Origin: Bacillus pumilus
Lineage (GTDB): Bacteria > Bacillota > Bacilli > Bacillales > Bacillaceae
Reading direction: 5' to 3'
Length of the DNA: 64,000 nt
Assembly (NCBI RefSeq): GCF_003431975.1
Contig: NZ_CP027116.1
Coordinates: 2,046,001 to 2,110,000, forward strand
Positions 41,465-49,515 of the stretch are shown here, in pieces. The notes under the pieces were generated by a model. It made no database searches. It saw nothing but the letters and a program-made list of their open reading frames with translations, and was not told the origin of the DNA. The first letter of the stretch is position 1. Each line of letters starts with the position of its first letter. Both the position numbers and the translations under genes were made by a program.

Positions 41465-43064
41465 TTGTTAACATTAAAACCTTTGATGTATCTAACATAT
41501 AATAGAACTTGTTTTTCATTGTATTGTTATATTCTCTCTCACCTTCAAATTCATTGATAACCGCTCTTTCCTCTTCGTTCATTTCAGTATACTCTGTATT
41601 ACCGTATGATGGTGGCAGCCAACCCTTTTTCTGACTTCCAAAAATATTAAATTTCTTTAAAATCTCATCATTTTTAAATTCAATATGACATGTCCCTTTT
41701 TTGTAAAACGTTAAATAGAAATACTTCAAATCAATTTTTTTCGTTTCCCCATAGTGTTTAGATAGTTTTAGAACTTCATCAATATTAACATCTTCAGTAA
41801 GCCCATTGTCTAGGTAGTTGAAGACTTTTTCAATGTCTTTAAGTTTGTCCATAACAGTATAATATGTAGGATCATAGCCAATCCAGGAAACATATGCATT
41901 AAGTGGTATAACAACTTTTTTGTTTATTTTATAAGATTTGTTTGTTTTCCATCCGTTATATAAATGAACATTTTTTGATGTTTTATCATAATAGTGTTTA
42001 TGGCTGAACTCCTCAAACAAATTTAAAATGGTTTCTTCGACTCCCTGAATCATTTCTTTACTCATTTGTATTCTTAATGTGTATATGTTGAATAATGAGA
42101 AATCGTAGTCCTTTAACTCCTCGACATGCTGCAAATATTTTTGCTTTAGATTGCTTGTAAAAAGACTCATAAACTCCGCATTATTAAACAACGTATTCCA
42201 ATACTTTTGTCTAACCCGCTTTACAAAAGCGTTTTCTATATCTTCTTCATAGTTGTTCCTAGATGAATCTAATTCCAGCTTTAATATAGGCGAAGACTTT
42301 TCTTTAAAACTATGTAAAATTAATGGCTTCATGCTGTTGTATTCATTTATTAGTTTAAGTCCTGCTTTTATCTCGTAGTTGAATTGCTCAACAATTCCCC
42401 TTATGTAATCAGAATCAATTAATTGAGTTGATTTATAATCATTTGAAAGTTTGTGGCTTTCATCCTTTTGCAATTCATCTAAAAGAACACTGTTATATTC
42501 ACCGTTATCAATTTTTATATAAACTAAAGCTGTCTCTACGCTTGTCTTTCTTTCAGAACTAACAAAAGCATCTTCTAAAAAATCAACATCTGCATTAAGA
42601 TCAGTCAACCTTCTTACAAGATGTTTTCTGTCATTCGAATAGGGATTTTTTAAAGTTTCGGCGTTTAATAAACAAACAATCTGACCCGCTCTATTCTGTG
42701 ATTCAATCAAATCAATAGCCTTCAATAAATGCTTATCTCCATTACTGAAGGGAGGATTCATAAATATTAGATCATATTTCTTGTATGTATTAAAAGTTAG
42801 AAAGTCATCTGAAATAACTCTGAAATCTTTACCTTTTAAGACGTGGCGCAAGTTCTCATCGTGCTCAATAGCATCGATGTCATATTTTGAATTACGTCTG
42901 TAAGCCTTAGTGTAATCAAATTGTTTGTGAACTGCTTCCACCAAATTACCTGAACCTGCTGATGGTTCCAATACTGATTTTATATTCTTCCAATGAACCT
43001 TTTTATTCATTTTGTTTATTATACTTGCTGGAGTGGGATAAAAATCTGCATTTTCTTTAAACAT
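41451..43064 (-). CDS. DNA methyltransferase-like protein (N6-adenine type, DUF4942-like C-terminus)
   Basis: 537 residues. Class I methyltransferase N-terminus: SVLEPSAGSGNLVEA (SAM motif I, residues 29-43), DAIEHDENLRHVL (motif II) and catalytic LIFMNPPFSNGDKH (N-P-P-F, about 100), with FYPTPASIINKM leading in, as in phage N6-adenine methylases. The long C-terminal half resembles the DUF4942 extension. Possibly modifies phage DNA to escape restriction. Ribosome binding site AAAGGAGAATCC. Confidence 0.8.
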   Translation of the reverse strand: MFKENADFYPTPASIINKMNKKVHWKNIKSVLEPSAGSGNLVEAVHKQFDYTKAYRRNSKYDIDAIEHDENLRHVLKGKDFRVISDDFLTFNTYKKYDLIFMNPPFSNGDKHLLKAIDLIESQNRAGQIVCLLNAETLKNPYSNDRKHLVRRLTDLNADVDFLEDAFVSSERKTSVETALVYIKIDNGEYNSVLLDELQKDESHKLSNDYKSTQLIDSDYIRGIVEQFNYEIKAGLKLINEYNSMKPLILHSFKEKSSPILKLELDSSRNNYEEDIENAFVKRVRQKYWNTLFNNAEFMSLFTSNLKQKYLQHVEELKDYDFSLFNIYTLRIQMSKEMIQGVEETILNLFEEFSHKHYYDKTSKNVHLYNGWKTNKSYKINKKVVIPLNAYVSWIGYDPTYYTVMDKLKDIEKVFNYLDNGLTEDVNIDEVLKLSKHYGETKKIDLKYFYLTFYKKGTCHIEFKNDEILKKFNIFGSQKKGWLPPSYGNTEYTEMNEEERAVINEFEGEREYNNTMKNKFYYMLDTSKVLMLTKKHK

Positions 43065-43080
43065 GGATTCTCCTTTATAA

Positions 43081-43110
43081 GGGAACGCATCCTTCGAATC
43101 ATACGTTCCC
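43081..43110 (-). other. Intergenic hairpin GGGAACG/CGTTCCC
   Basis: Seven-base arms (43081-43087, 43104-43110) between the LPD29 protein gene and the methyltransferase gene, then TTAT leftward. Weak terminator or leader structure. Confidence 0.5.
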
Positions 43111-43118
43111 TTTTCAAT

Positions 43119-44981
43119 TTAATTTGTTCGATATGTGTTTATAATAGGTTTTAAATTTTGTTTTTCGAAGTAATCCAATACTTCATCAAATTGCTGTTTA
43201 TCACATGATAGATACTTGCTGGAAAGAGTCATGAAACCTTTAGATTCTGTAACGTTATTCAATACATTTTCAGGAAGGTCTTGCCATCCTTCATAAATCA
43301 ATAAATCGGAATAAAAATGGGTACAGTACAATTTTCTTTTGTTTTGAGGCTTAAAGACAAGTTTTACTGCATTATCATACTGAGCATATTTAGTTGGCTC
43401 ACAAGAATCGAATGTGATTTGTTGTGTAATGAATGACCCTAAATCAGATATGTAGTAAAGCGTATATTTTTCACCTTTCTTCAAATCTCCATGTTCAAAT
43501 TGTTCTTGGATTCCTTCTACTTCCATTAATAATTTATAAAGATTTTGCTTAAGTTCTGGTATTTCAATTTGTTGAATGATACTCTTTGAAAGAGTAATAT
43601 TGGCCAATAGCAGTTCTTTTTTGAATGCATTTTTATATGCTTTCCACTCTTTATCTTTCCATGTTTTAAACAAGCCTAACTCTTCAATGATAGATGTTGA
43701 AATATCTTCCATTGTATTAGCTTGAGTGATAAGTTCCTTTAAATCGTTTTCTTTCAACATTTGTTGATGCTCAACTGTCTTTTTGATTTCACAACCCTCA
43801 ACTAATCCCACATATCTCGCATAAGAATGACCTTGAGCATCTACAATAAACTTCAATTCACCATCAAAATAAACCGCTACGCCTTTTCTAAACCATTTGA
43901 CGGTTCTTTTTTCTAATTCGTCCATCATATCGTAATCTAAATAAGAATTAATCCTATTATCTTCTGTGAAGCTGCCTCCCGTTTCGTTTAAGAAGTCAAA
44001 GTTATTCATTAACATATTCCTAAAATATTCAAACACCTCAGGTCTTGTAAAATGAACTTCTTTAGTGATTTTTACATCTACGTTTGAATAATCACCTTTT
44101 TCCACTTCATTCTTATATTCTGTTAGTGTACAATTCTTATTTAAGTTAGCAAATTGTGAATTCATCACGAAATATTGATGTTCTTCATCAAGTTCTTTGA
44201 TTTCAATAGATGAAGTGATTTCTTTTACCTTTTTGGACTCTTCAAGTTGAGAACTTTGATATTCTTTATTTATTCTTTCCTGTTCTTCGAGATACTGTTT
44301 AAATTCTGCGTCTTTTTTTAGTTTCTCCTCATTTGCTTTTTCTTCTGATTTTAAGTCATATAATTCACAGTCAGTTTTAATTTCTTCAGTTTGTTCTGAT
44401 TGTGAATATTCCCAATCAATTGACACGTTACCGTAAAAATTATAGCTACCAGCATAATCTGTATAAGGATCTGCAGCACTATAACAGTGGCGGTAATGGT
44501 TTAACACAGCTTCACAATATTCACGAACTGCAGAAAGATAAATACTCTTATTCTCATAAGGCGTTTTCTTGATTTCTATATTAATACTGTTGTACATATA
44601 GTTTCCGCCTGTTCTCACAGAGAACTTAAAACCTGGAAAACGTTGAGTAAGGTGTTTTTTAATTTCTTTAGAAATTAATTTCACATCTTGTTCTTTATTT
44701 ACTTCAAATGGTTCCCACTGTGTAGCATTCCAGAGATTAAAATTATTTTTTTTCATTTTTTTGTTTTGATTCTTCGTTTCAATGTATGTAATTTTATTTT
44801 TAGTGATATCGTTAGCAACTTCTAAAGATTCATTAGTACGTTTACTCCACCAACATTTTTTAAATCCAGAGTATCGAAAACCGTTAGATTTTAAATGAGT
44901 CAATGTTTCATTTCCTGGCTTATTATCAAAGTATAATTCGATTCCATTCAATTCTTCATTAATTTTTAAAACTGCTGTCAT
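43119..44981 (-). CDS. Large protein with LPD29-like domain
   Basis: Start at ATG 44981, 6 bp after GGGAGAGA, giving 620 residues. N-terminal motif LYFDNKPGNETLTHLKSNGF followed by KKCWWSKRTNES is the module found in phage and conjugative polyvalent proteins. Next KLISKEIKKHLTQRFPGFKF with SVRTGG and a SINIEI strand is LPD29-like. Residues 215-260 form a charged coiled coil. Polyvalent proteins are often injected or expressed early to counter host defences; role here is inference. Confidence 0.7.
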   Translation of the reverse strand: MTAVLKINEELNGIELYFDNKPGNETLTHLKSNGFRYSGFKKCWWSKRTNESLEVANDITKNKITYIETKNQNKKMKKNNFNLWNATQWEPFEVNKEQDVKLISKEIKKHLTQRFPGFKFSVRTGGNYMYNSINIEIKKTPYENKSIYLSAVREYCEAVLNHYRHCYSAADPYTDYAGSYNFYGNVSIDWEYSQSEQTEEIKTDCELYDLKSEEKANEEKLKKDAEFKQYLEEQERINKEYQSSQLEESKKVKEITSSIEIKELDEEHQYFVMNSQFANLNKNCTLTEYKNEVEKGDYSNVDVKITKEVHFTRPEVFEYFRNMLMNNFDFLNETGGSFTEDNRINSYLDYDMMDELEKRTVKWFRKGVAVYFDGELKFIVDAQGHSYARYVGLVEGCEIKKTVEHQQMLKENDLKELITQANTMEDISTSIIEELGLFKTWKDKEWKAYKNAFKKELLLANITLSKSIIQQIEIPELKQNLYKLLMEVEGIQEQFEHGDLKKGEKYTLYYISDLGSFITQQITFDSCEPTKYAQYDNAVKLVFKPQNKRKLYCTHFYSDLLIYEGWQDLPENVLNNVTESKGFMTLSSKYLSCDKQQFDEVLDYFEKQNLKPIINTYRTN

Positions 44982-45035
44982 TTTCAATCTCTCCCTTTAA
45001 AATATTCATTTTATTTCGTTCTTTTCTATATCTTT

Positions 45036-45064
45036 ATTATATATGTTATTTGTATTTTAATCAA
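45036..45064 (-). promoter_or_regulatory. SPBRE promoter, near-consensus
   Basis: TTGATT (45064-45059), 17-bp spacer AAAATACAAATAACATA, TATAAT (45041-45036). Drives the LPD29-methyltransferase pair. Confidence 0.82.
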
Positions 45065-45068
45065 TACT

Positions 45069-45090
45069 TTTTTTATGTTATTTTTAATTT
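45069..45090 (-). promoter_or_regulatory. Second SPBRE-like copy
   Basis: Leftward TTAAAAATAACATAAAAAAA, core degenerate, adjacent to the consensus copy: another tandem arrangement. Confidence 0.4.
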
Positions 45091-45103
45091 AATTCAGTAT
45101 TTC

Positions 45104-45180
45104 ATTACGTCCTATGAGGGGTTTGGGGTGGTGTAGGACGAGAGGGCAATTCAACTTGTTGAAGTGACCAAAAGTCAGCA
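45104..45180. other. GC-rich structured block in the gene-free region 44982-45300
   Basis: CGTCCTA and TAGGACG close an 18-base loop; TTGGGGTG pairs with a later CACCCCAA; TTCAACTTGTTGAA is a local hairpin. It is strikingly richer in G and C than the flanks and encodes no good frame. A rightward T7 run with stem CTCAA/TTGAG follows near 45250-45280. A small RNA is possible. The rest of this gap holds SPBRE copies only. Confidence 0.4.
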
Positions 45181-45201
45181 CCCCAAGGTCTTATTTTCAC
45201 T

Positions 45202-45223
45202 CTATATGTTATTTATAATTTTA
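45202..45223 (-). promoter_or_regulatory. SPBRE-like element
   Basis: Leftward AAAATTATAAATAACATATA in the gap between the P-loop protein gene and the LPD29 gene. Confidence 0.5.
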
Positions 45224-45300
45224 ACTTCTTTTCTTTTACGAGAGATGGCTCAAAACCGTTGTGGCTGTTGAGTTTTTTTAATGATTTATTGCTTTTGTTT

Positions 45301-46533
45301 TCATAGGTCATTTTCTAACCACTCGATTAATAGACGTCTCATTCTAAATGATGGGATGTAAATGTTGATTGATTTATTATTCCTTATTGCTGATCTCCAT
45401 ATCCATTGAATCATCTCTGATAATGCGTAAATGTCTTGATCTATATTTATGTTATTCTGCTTAAAGAAATCATTAATAGCTGGATTAACAAATCTGTTGA
45501 TTGAATAAACTAATGATTTCTTGTGACTGTATTCATTAGTCGCTTTAATATTACACGCTAAGAATCCTTTAGTGTATCCTTTACCACTCAACTTCCCTTT
45601 ATGAGACTTAAAGGTTGTCCAAAGGTTCTCATTTGATTTAGACTTTATGATATTTTGGTAATAGTTTAAGATGTTGTTTTTTAACCGCTTATGTAACACT
45701 GTTCTACTTTCAAACCAATTTTTAGACAATGCGTAATAGTCGTCACCTACCTTGTTCAGATCTCCTTCGTAAATCTTTATCTTATTCTTCAAAGCAGCTT
45801 TAACCTTTTGGTCTAGGGATTCATTATGTTTAATTAATTTATAATTTTTACTTTCTTTTATAACTGATAACAATTCATATTCAATACCGTGTAAGTCAAA
45901 ATAATACTTTTGAATCTGAGCATTAAACAAATATGTTAACACGTACACCTTGTTAAACTTAGCAAAGACATCGCTAGGGAATTCCCAGAACAAAACAGAT
46001 TCATTGTGATAGATTAGATTATCACTTTTGGCCAGCTTCTTTAACGACTGGAATTCTCCTTTGTATTCCCTATTCAATTTTTCTTCATTCTCAGAGTTCC
46101 ACAATATCTTTCCGTTGTTGTTAATGATCCATTTATTTTTAAATAACATATCTAAATCATCTTTAGAAATATTGAATTTTTTAATCACTTCCATTGATTC
46201 GTCCAGCACCAAAGTATAATTGCCTGAGTATATTAAATCTTTAGTTGTTTGATCAGACATACTAAATAATGCATGAGTTGCAACAATGTCCTTGTTTTCA
46301 GAAAGTAACTTATGAAAGGAATCAATTTTATACAATACTTCTCCCTTTTCTGTGTGAACCTTTGGCTCATAAAACTTTCTGTTGCTGCATGACTTCTTAA
46401 TTCTTGATACTTCATCCAGATATGGCGTGATAAAAATGAAATGCTTATCTAAAGATGCTTCATTCATGTGATCAATCATTAGACTCGTTTTACCGCTGCC
46501 CATAATCGAATCAATAATTTTTACTTTTGACAT
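45301..46533 (-). CDS. P-loop helicase-like protein
   Basis: Start at ATG 46533 (MSKVKIIDSIMGSGKTSL), behind GGGGAGAACGA; an earlier in-frame start lacks a signal. About 410 residues. Walker A SIMGSGKTS (9-17), KHFIFITPYLDEVSRI (motif Ia-like), and Walker B-like TLVLDESMEVI (about 125). It resembles the N-terminal half of SF2 origin-type helicases, but no clear motif VI is seen. Function uncertain. Confidence 0.7.
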   Translation of the reverse strand: MSKVKIIDSIMGSGKTSLMIDHMNEASLDKHFIFITPYLDEVSRIKKSCSNRKFYEPKVHTEKGEVLYKIDSFHKLLSENKDIVATHALFSMSDQTTKDLIYSGNYTLVLDESMEVIKKFNISKDDLDMLFKNKWIINNNGKILWNSENEEKLNREYKGEFQSLKKLAKSDNLIYHNESVLFWEFPSDVFAKFNKVYVLTYLFNAQIQKYYFDLHGIEYELLSVIKESKNYKLIKHNESLDQKVKAALKNKIKIYEGDLNKVGDDYYALSKNWFESRTVLHKRLKNNILNYYQNIIKSKSNENLWTTFKSHKGKLSGKGYTKGFLACNIKATNEYSHKKSLVYSINRFVNPAINDFFKQNNINIDQDIYALSEMIQWIWRSAIRNNKSINIYIPSFRMRRLLIEWLENDL

Positions 46534-46563
46534 TCGTTCTCCCCTATTCAAAATTATATGTAT

Positions 46564-46586
46564 GGCGAGCTGAGCTACCGCTCACC
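46564..46586 (-). other. Intercistronic hairpin
   Basis: GGCGAGC (46564-46570) and GCTCACC (46580-46586), one wobble, between the small membrane gene and the P-loop gene; overlaps the membrane-gene stop. Confidence 0.4.
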
Positions 46587-46767
46587 GTTTAAAACATTTA
46601 AATATAAAATAAGATAACCATGAAACAATAAGGATTAATGTAGCAATAGCATATGTCAAGGTAACAATGTATTGTGTGCTGCTATTGAATAACCCTTTTA
46701 TAAGCCAGAATACAATGAATGTGATACCAAATGTTATAAGTGAATAGTACAATGGATTATGTTTCAT
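46582..46767 (-). CDS. Small two-helix membrane protein in the YoyJ position
   Basis: 61 residues, two hydrophobic helices (LITFGITFIVFWLIKGLF and YIVTLTYAIATLILIVSWL), basic C-terminus FKCFKR. It lies downstream of the yonT-like toxin, where B. subtilis has yoyJ, a second target of the antisense RNA SR6. The start has almost no ribosome binding site, fitting tightly limited translation. Homology to YoyJ is by position, not by remembered sequence. Confidence 0.6.
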   Translation of the reverse strand: MKHNPLYYSLITFGITFIVFWLIKGLFNSSTQYIVTLTYAIATLILIVSWLSYFIFKCFKR

Positions 46768-46772
46768 ATATG

Positions 46773-46902
46773 TTTACAAAGTGCTGTAAGGTGCTATAAT
46801 ATAGGTGACAAAGGGAGAAGTTATCTCCCAATGTCTAATGATGTTTATCGGCGTATACGTTGGCGTGTCCTTGTCCGAGGTCGCTTATGTGTACGCTTTT
46901 TC
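46773..46902 (+). ncRNA. SR6-like antisense antitoxin RNA with promoter and terminator
   Basis: Promoter TTTACA (46773-46778), 16 bp, TGC-TATAAT (46795-46800); start about 46807. Terminator stem GCGTATAC (46851-46858) with GTGTACGC (46889-46896), then TTTTT to 46901. The RNA is thus about 95-100 nt, the size of SR6, and overlaps the 3' end of the yonT-like gene on the opposite strand by about 55 nt. It contains the GGGAGA/TCTCCC hairpin near its 5' end. Confidence 0.75.
46821..46839 (-). terminator. Weak terminator of the yonT-like transcript
   Basis: GGGAGA and TCTCCC with a short loop, then TTTGT leftward, just after the toxin stop. Also forms the 5' hairpin of the antisense RNA. Confidence 0.5.
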
Positions 46903-47018
46903 TTTTGGCTTATACTTTTAGTGATACTGACAGCCTTCTCAATAATCACAAGCATATTGATTAGGATTGTAGTAAGACTGATTAGTAAAGCCATAATTAT
47001 AGTCACCTTTTCAAGCAC
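46845..47018 (-). CDS. yonT: Type I toxin, YonT-like
   Basis: 57 residues from GTG 47018, with a very strong AAAGGAGGTGCAAAA. MLEKVTIIMALLISLTTILI, a single membrane helix, then a long Lys/Arg/Thr-rich tail ending RQRIRR, the TxpA/YonT pattern and nearly identical in plan to B. subtilis YonT. Membrane toxin controlled by an antisense RNA that degrades or blocks its mRNA. An opposite-strand open frame here is only a shadow. Confidence 0.85.
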   Translation of the reverse strand: MLEKVTIIMALLISLTTILINMLVIIEKAVSITKSISQKKKRTHKRPRTRTRQRIRR

Positions 47019-47063
47019 TTTTGCACCTCCTTTCCATACTTATATTATAACACATAATCTTTA

Positions 47064-47088
47064 TAATGTATGTAATTTGTAGTTTATT
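47064..47088 (-). promoter_or_regulatory. SPBRE promoter/operator of the yonT-like gene
   Basis: Leftward AAACTACAAATTACATA with CATTAT as -10 and AATAAT as -35. One core change. It would keep the toxin silent in the lysogen. Confidence 0.6.
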
Positions 47089-47099
47089 ATTTGAATTTA

Positions 47100-47380
47100 T
47101 TTATATTTATTTTTGTGATTAGATTCGTTTGTATGGTGTGTTGTATATGATTAGATGATTGGTTGAGTGTTTGATTTAAACGGCTGTGTGAGGCTGTGTG
47201 AGGCTTTGAATGTGCTTAGGATTGATATCGTGATGTATGAGTGATGAGGACTAGAATATATTATGGTGGATGTGTGAATGCTATAATATGATGCGTACTA
47301 GTTAGGCTAGATAATGTGAGAGTGATAAAGTATATAGTGTGAGAATAGACAATATTAAATTTAAATATTATAAAAAATAA
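47100..47380. other. Gene-free G/T-skewed stretch
   Basis: About 280 bases with marked G and T excess on the + strand and few C, including the direct repeat ggctgtgtga twice at 47181-47202. No acceptable frame with a ribosome binding site on either strand. No other feature seen; skew suggests a transcribed or replication-related region. Confidence 0.4.
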
Positions 47381-47383
47381 CAC

Positions 47384-47463
47384 TTCGATTTTCTGCCCCC
47401 CGTTATTCATACGAAGAGTTCCGCATAATGGAACAGATATTGAAAATCGAATCATTTTTTTAA
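47384..47463 (+). ncRNA. Nested hairpins ending in a T run
   Basis: Outer ten-base stem TTCGATTTTC (47384-47393) with GAAAATCGAA (47442-47451), inner GTTCC (47418-47422) with GGAAC (47430-47434), and a C6 run in the loop; followed by TTTTTTT from 47454. Looks like the 3' end of a structured RNA or an elaborate terminator reading rightward. Confidence 0.45.
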
Positions 47464-47531
47464 AATTTTTAAATTTAGTTTAATAAAGTATTGATTTTTC
47501 TTATTAATTGTGCGTCAAGTCAATTGCAAAT

Positions 47532-47559
47532 AAAAAAGCAGACACACAAAGGAATCTGC
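47532..47559 (-). terminator. Terminator of the tubRZ transcript
   Basis: Leftward GCAGA (559-555 side) and TCTGC (542-538) with a 12-base loop, then TTTTTT. It lies 420 bp past the TubZ stop, so the iteron region would be inside the transcript. Confidence 0.6.
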
Positions 47560-47712
47560 ATTATAACTATAATTATAAGTCGTATTCATAACTATCTATT
47601 ACCATTAGAGGGGGGTATATTAACATCCAAACCGCATAAATAAAGAACAAATGTGCCCATAGCACTTCCATTTCCACACCCTATAAATTTTATCGATTTT
47701 AGCCTATTTTCT

Positions 47713-47937
47713 ATCGTACTTGCTATCGTAAACGCCTTATATATCAACGTTAATCCCTTCCCCTACTCACCCATTTTTCCTGATTTTCATCAAATTTACC
47801 CACTTTTACTTACTCCCACAACGACTTTACGATCACACATCCCTCATATTGATCAAAATATCACCAAATCCATTGCTATTACTGTGTTTTTTCTCCGTTT
47901 GATCAATTTTACGATATCGTCCTCAAAAATTTACGAT
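47713..47937. repeat. Iteron cluster, candidate centromere or origin
   Basis: Octamer TTTACGAT or its complement ATCGTAAA occurs at 47725-47732, 47826-47833, 47908-47915 and 47930-47937, with a near copy ATCGTACT at 47713-47720. Two copies of the palindrome TTGATCAA lie at 47849-47856 and 47899-47906. Adjacent to the tubZ-like gene. Type III partition systems need such a TubR-binding array, but theirs usually precedes tubR. The open frame on the + strand here is a shadow. Confidence 0.5.
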
Positions 47938-47978
47938 AACAAAAAAATGAGACAGTCAATTGACCATCTCACCTGGTT

Positions 47979-49091
47979 TTATCCCTTTAATGATTTTAGT
48001 TTTTCTAAGAAACTTCCCTTGCTTGCTTGTTTCTCACCCTTGTTAGTGTGAGTCTGCTGCCTTAAAAATGCTGACTTCGAGTTAAACTTTGGAACATATA
48101 CCTCTTCTTTAACTGGTTCAACCTTTCTTGACTCAATCAGGTCATCTAATTGCTTCATTCTGTCGTTAATCCATCCTAGACCACTTAAAATACAAATCAC
48201 TTGATTCTTACCAGTATCATAATACCCTTTAAATAAATCTAATGGTTCACCCTCACTGAAAAGTCTCTTAAAGCTAATCTGATCAGTTAAATCTGCATTG
48301 CCGTCTATAATAACACCAGCTTTAACTAATGAATCAAAAGTGTCTGCACTATATATCGATTGCTGCCACGACTGTTTAATATCATCATGAAGAGTGTTTG
48401 CGAATTTTCCTTTGTTGTAATCAGATAAATCCATTTTTGATATCACTGTCACACCTGGAGTATTGAAAATTTGATTTAAGTCCTTCTTGTCTAATGTACT
48501 GTAGCTAGATGGAAGGTTTGTATACCCTTCAACTTCTTCAAGCATATCAATAAATTGTTTGTTTACCTTTTGGTATAGGATTGGCTCTGATAATGATTTA
48601 ATGCCCTTTTGAGACACTTTAAGATTGTCTAGTGGAATTATATTCAATTGTTTTTCTGATAGTTCCTGAAGGCATTCTACGGTGTTTAATTGATTCAATA
48701 CCACTTCACTTTGATCAGGTAGTACGGGTACACCAACTACGGTCTTGTTATCCAAATATTCATCTAATAGTTCAATTAAGGTCGGCGTAATTCCTGATCC
48801 TGTGCCTCCTGCAGTAGAAAAGACTACAAACACAATTTGAATCGATGGCTTTTCCATTGCTTCTTTAATAAATTCAACAGATGATTCCCAGTTATTTTTG
48901 AAATAATTGATAGCTGCTTCTCTATCCTTGCCAACTCCCTCAGATCCTACTAATTTCAGTCTATCTTCAACAACTTCTAAACTATTTAGATCTGAGCTAG
49001 AGTAATTGACAGCAATACTGAAATACCCTCTTTTCATTGCTTCATCTGCAATGCTCCCACCACATTGACCAATTCCAACAAATCCATACAT
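47979..49091 (-). CDS. Tubulin/FtsZ-like GTPase, TubZ/PhuZ type
   Basis: 370 residues. N-terminal VGIGQCGGSIADEAMKRGY (4-22) is the nucleotide-binding start of TubZ/FtsZ; tubulin signature VVFSTAGGTGSGITPTLIEL (about 108-127, AGGTGSG); VVGVPVLPDQSEV and a later DTFDSLVKAGVIIDGNADLT that may include the T7 region. C-terminal tail basic (NKGEKQASKGSFLEKLKSL). It should form GTP-driven filaments that move or centre DNA. Start overlaps the upstream gene (TAATG), which encodes a TubR-sized winged-helix protein. Confidence 0.85.
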   Translation of the reverse strand: MYGFVGIGQCGGSIADEAMKRGYFSIAVNYSSSDLNSLEVVEDRLKLVGSEGVGKDREAAINYFKNNWESSVEFIKEAMEKPSIQIVFVVFSTAGGTGSGITPTLIELLDEYLDNKTVVGVPVLPDQSEVVLNQLNTVECLQELSEKQLNIIPLDNLKVSQKGIKSLSEPILYQKVNKQFIDMLEEVEGYTNLPSSYSTLDKKDLNQIFNTPGVTVISKMDLSDYNKGKFANTLHDDIKQSWQQSIYSADTFDSLVKAGVIIDGNADLTDQISFKRLFSEGEPLDLFKGYYDTGKNQVICILSGLGWINDRMKQLDDLIESRKVEPVKEEVYVPKFNSKSAFLRQQTHTNKGEKQASKGSFLEKLKSLKG

Positions 49092-49414
49092 TAAACCATT
49101 TCCCCTTCCAAATGATATTCTAAGGCCATAATTCCATATGAAGTAATTATAAATTTATGGTGTTTACTTGATGAGTCTCTTTCAATAAGTAGCAGTGCCT
49201 CTAATTTACTTAAAGCTGATCTTATAGCCGCTTCTGAAAATTGAGTGTCTAGTTTAACTGATTCGATCTTGAAGTCTTCTTTTGTCATTCCTTTTATTAG
49301 CCTGTTCGCTCCGCATTCTTGCAGCAATGTTAACAGTGATACATCATCAATATTTAATCTGGCCACAACTTCATCAAAATATGTCTTACTGCACCTCCAC
49401 TGATAGAGTAACAA
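49091..49414 (-). CDS. TubR-like winged-helix DNA-binding protein
   Basis: About 107 residues or fewer; the start is unclear because the good ribosome binding site (GTGGAGGTG) falls inside the longest frame. FSEAAIRSALSKLEALLLIE (recognition helix) followed by a wing HKFIITSYGIMALEYHLE gives a winged-helix pattern. Size, order and overlap with the TubZ-like gene match the tubR-tubZ operons of Bacillus plasmids, where TubR is the adaptor between centromere and filament. Confidence 0.7.
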   Translation of the reverse strand: MLLYQWRCSKTYFDEVVARLNIDDVSLLTLLQECGANRLIKGMTKEDFKIESVKLDTQFSEAAIRSALSKLEALLLIERDSSSKHHKFIITSYGIMALEYHLEGEMV

Positions 49415-49515
49415 AAATTATCTAAATAGACAATTTTTTTTATCCATTTGAGTGAATTAAATTGAACATTTGAATAAAGACAACACATAATATAAAATTC
49501 TCATTGGGTGATATT

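Noticed and set aside
46759..47082. 107-codon + strand frame opposite the toxin
   Set aside because: Shadow of the yonT-like gene; the real + strand product is the antisense RNA.
47653..48051. 132-codon + strand frame rich in Pro and Ile
   Set aside because: Overlaps the iteron region and the TubZ C-terminus on the other strand, has no ribosome binding site and an implausible composition.
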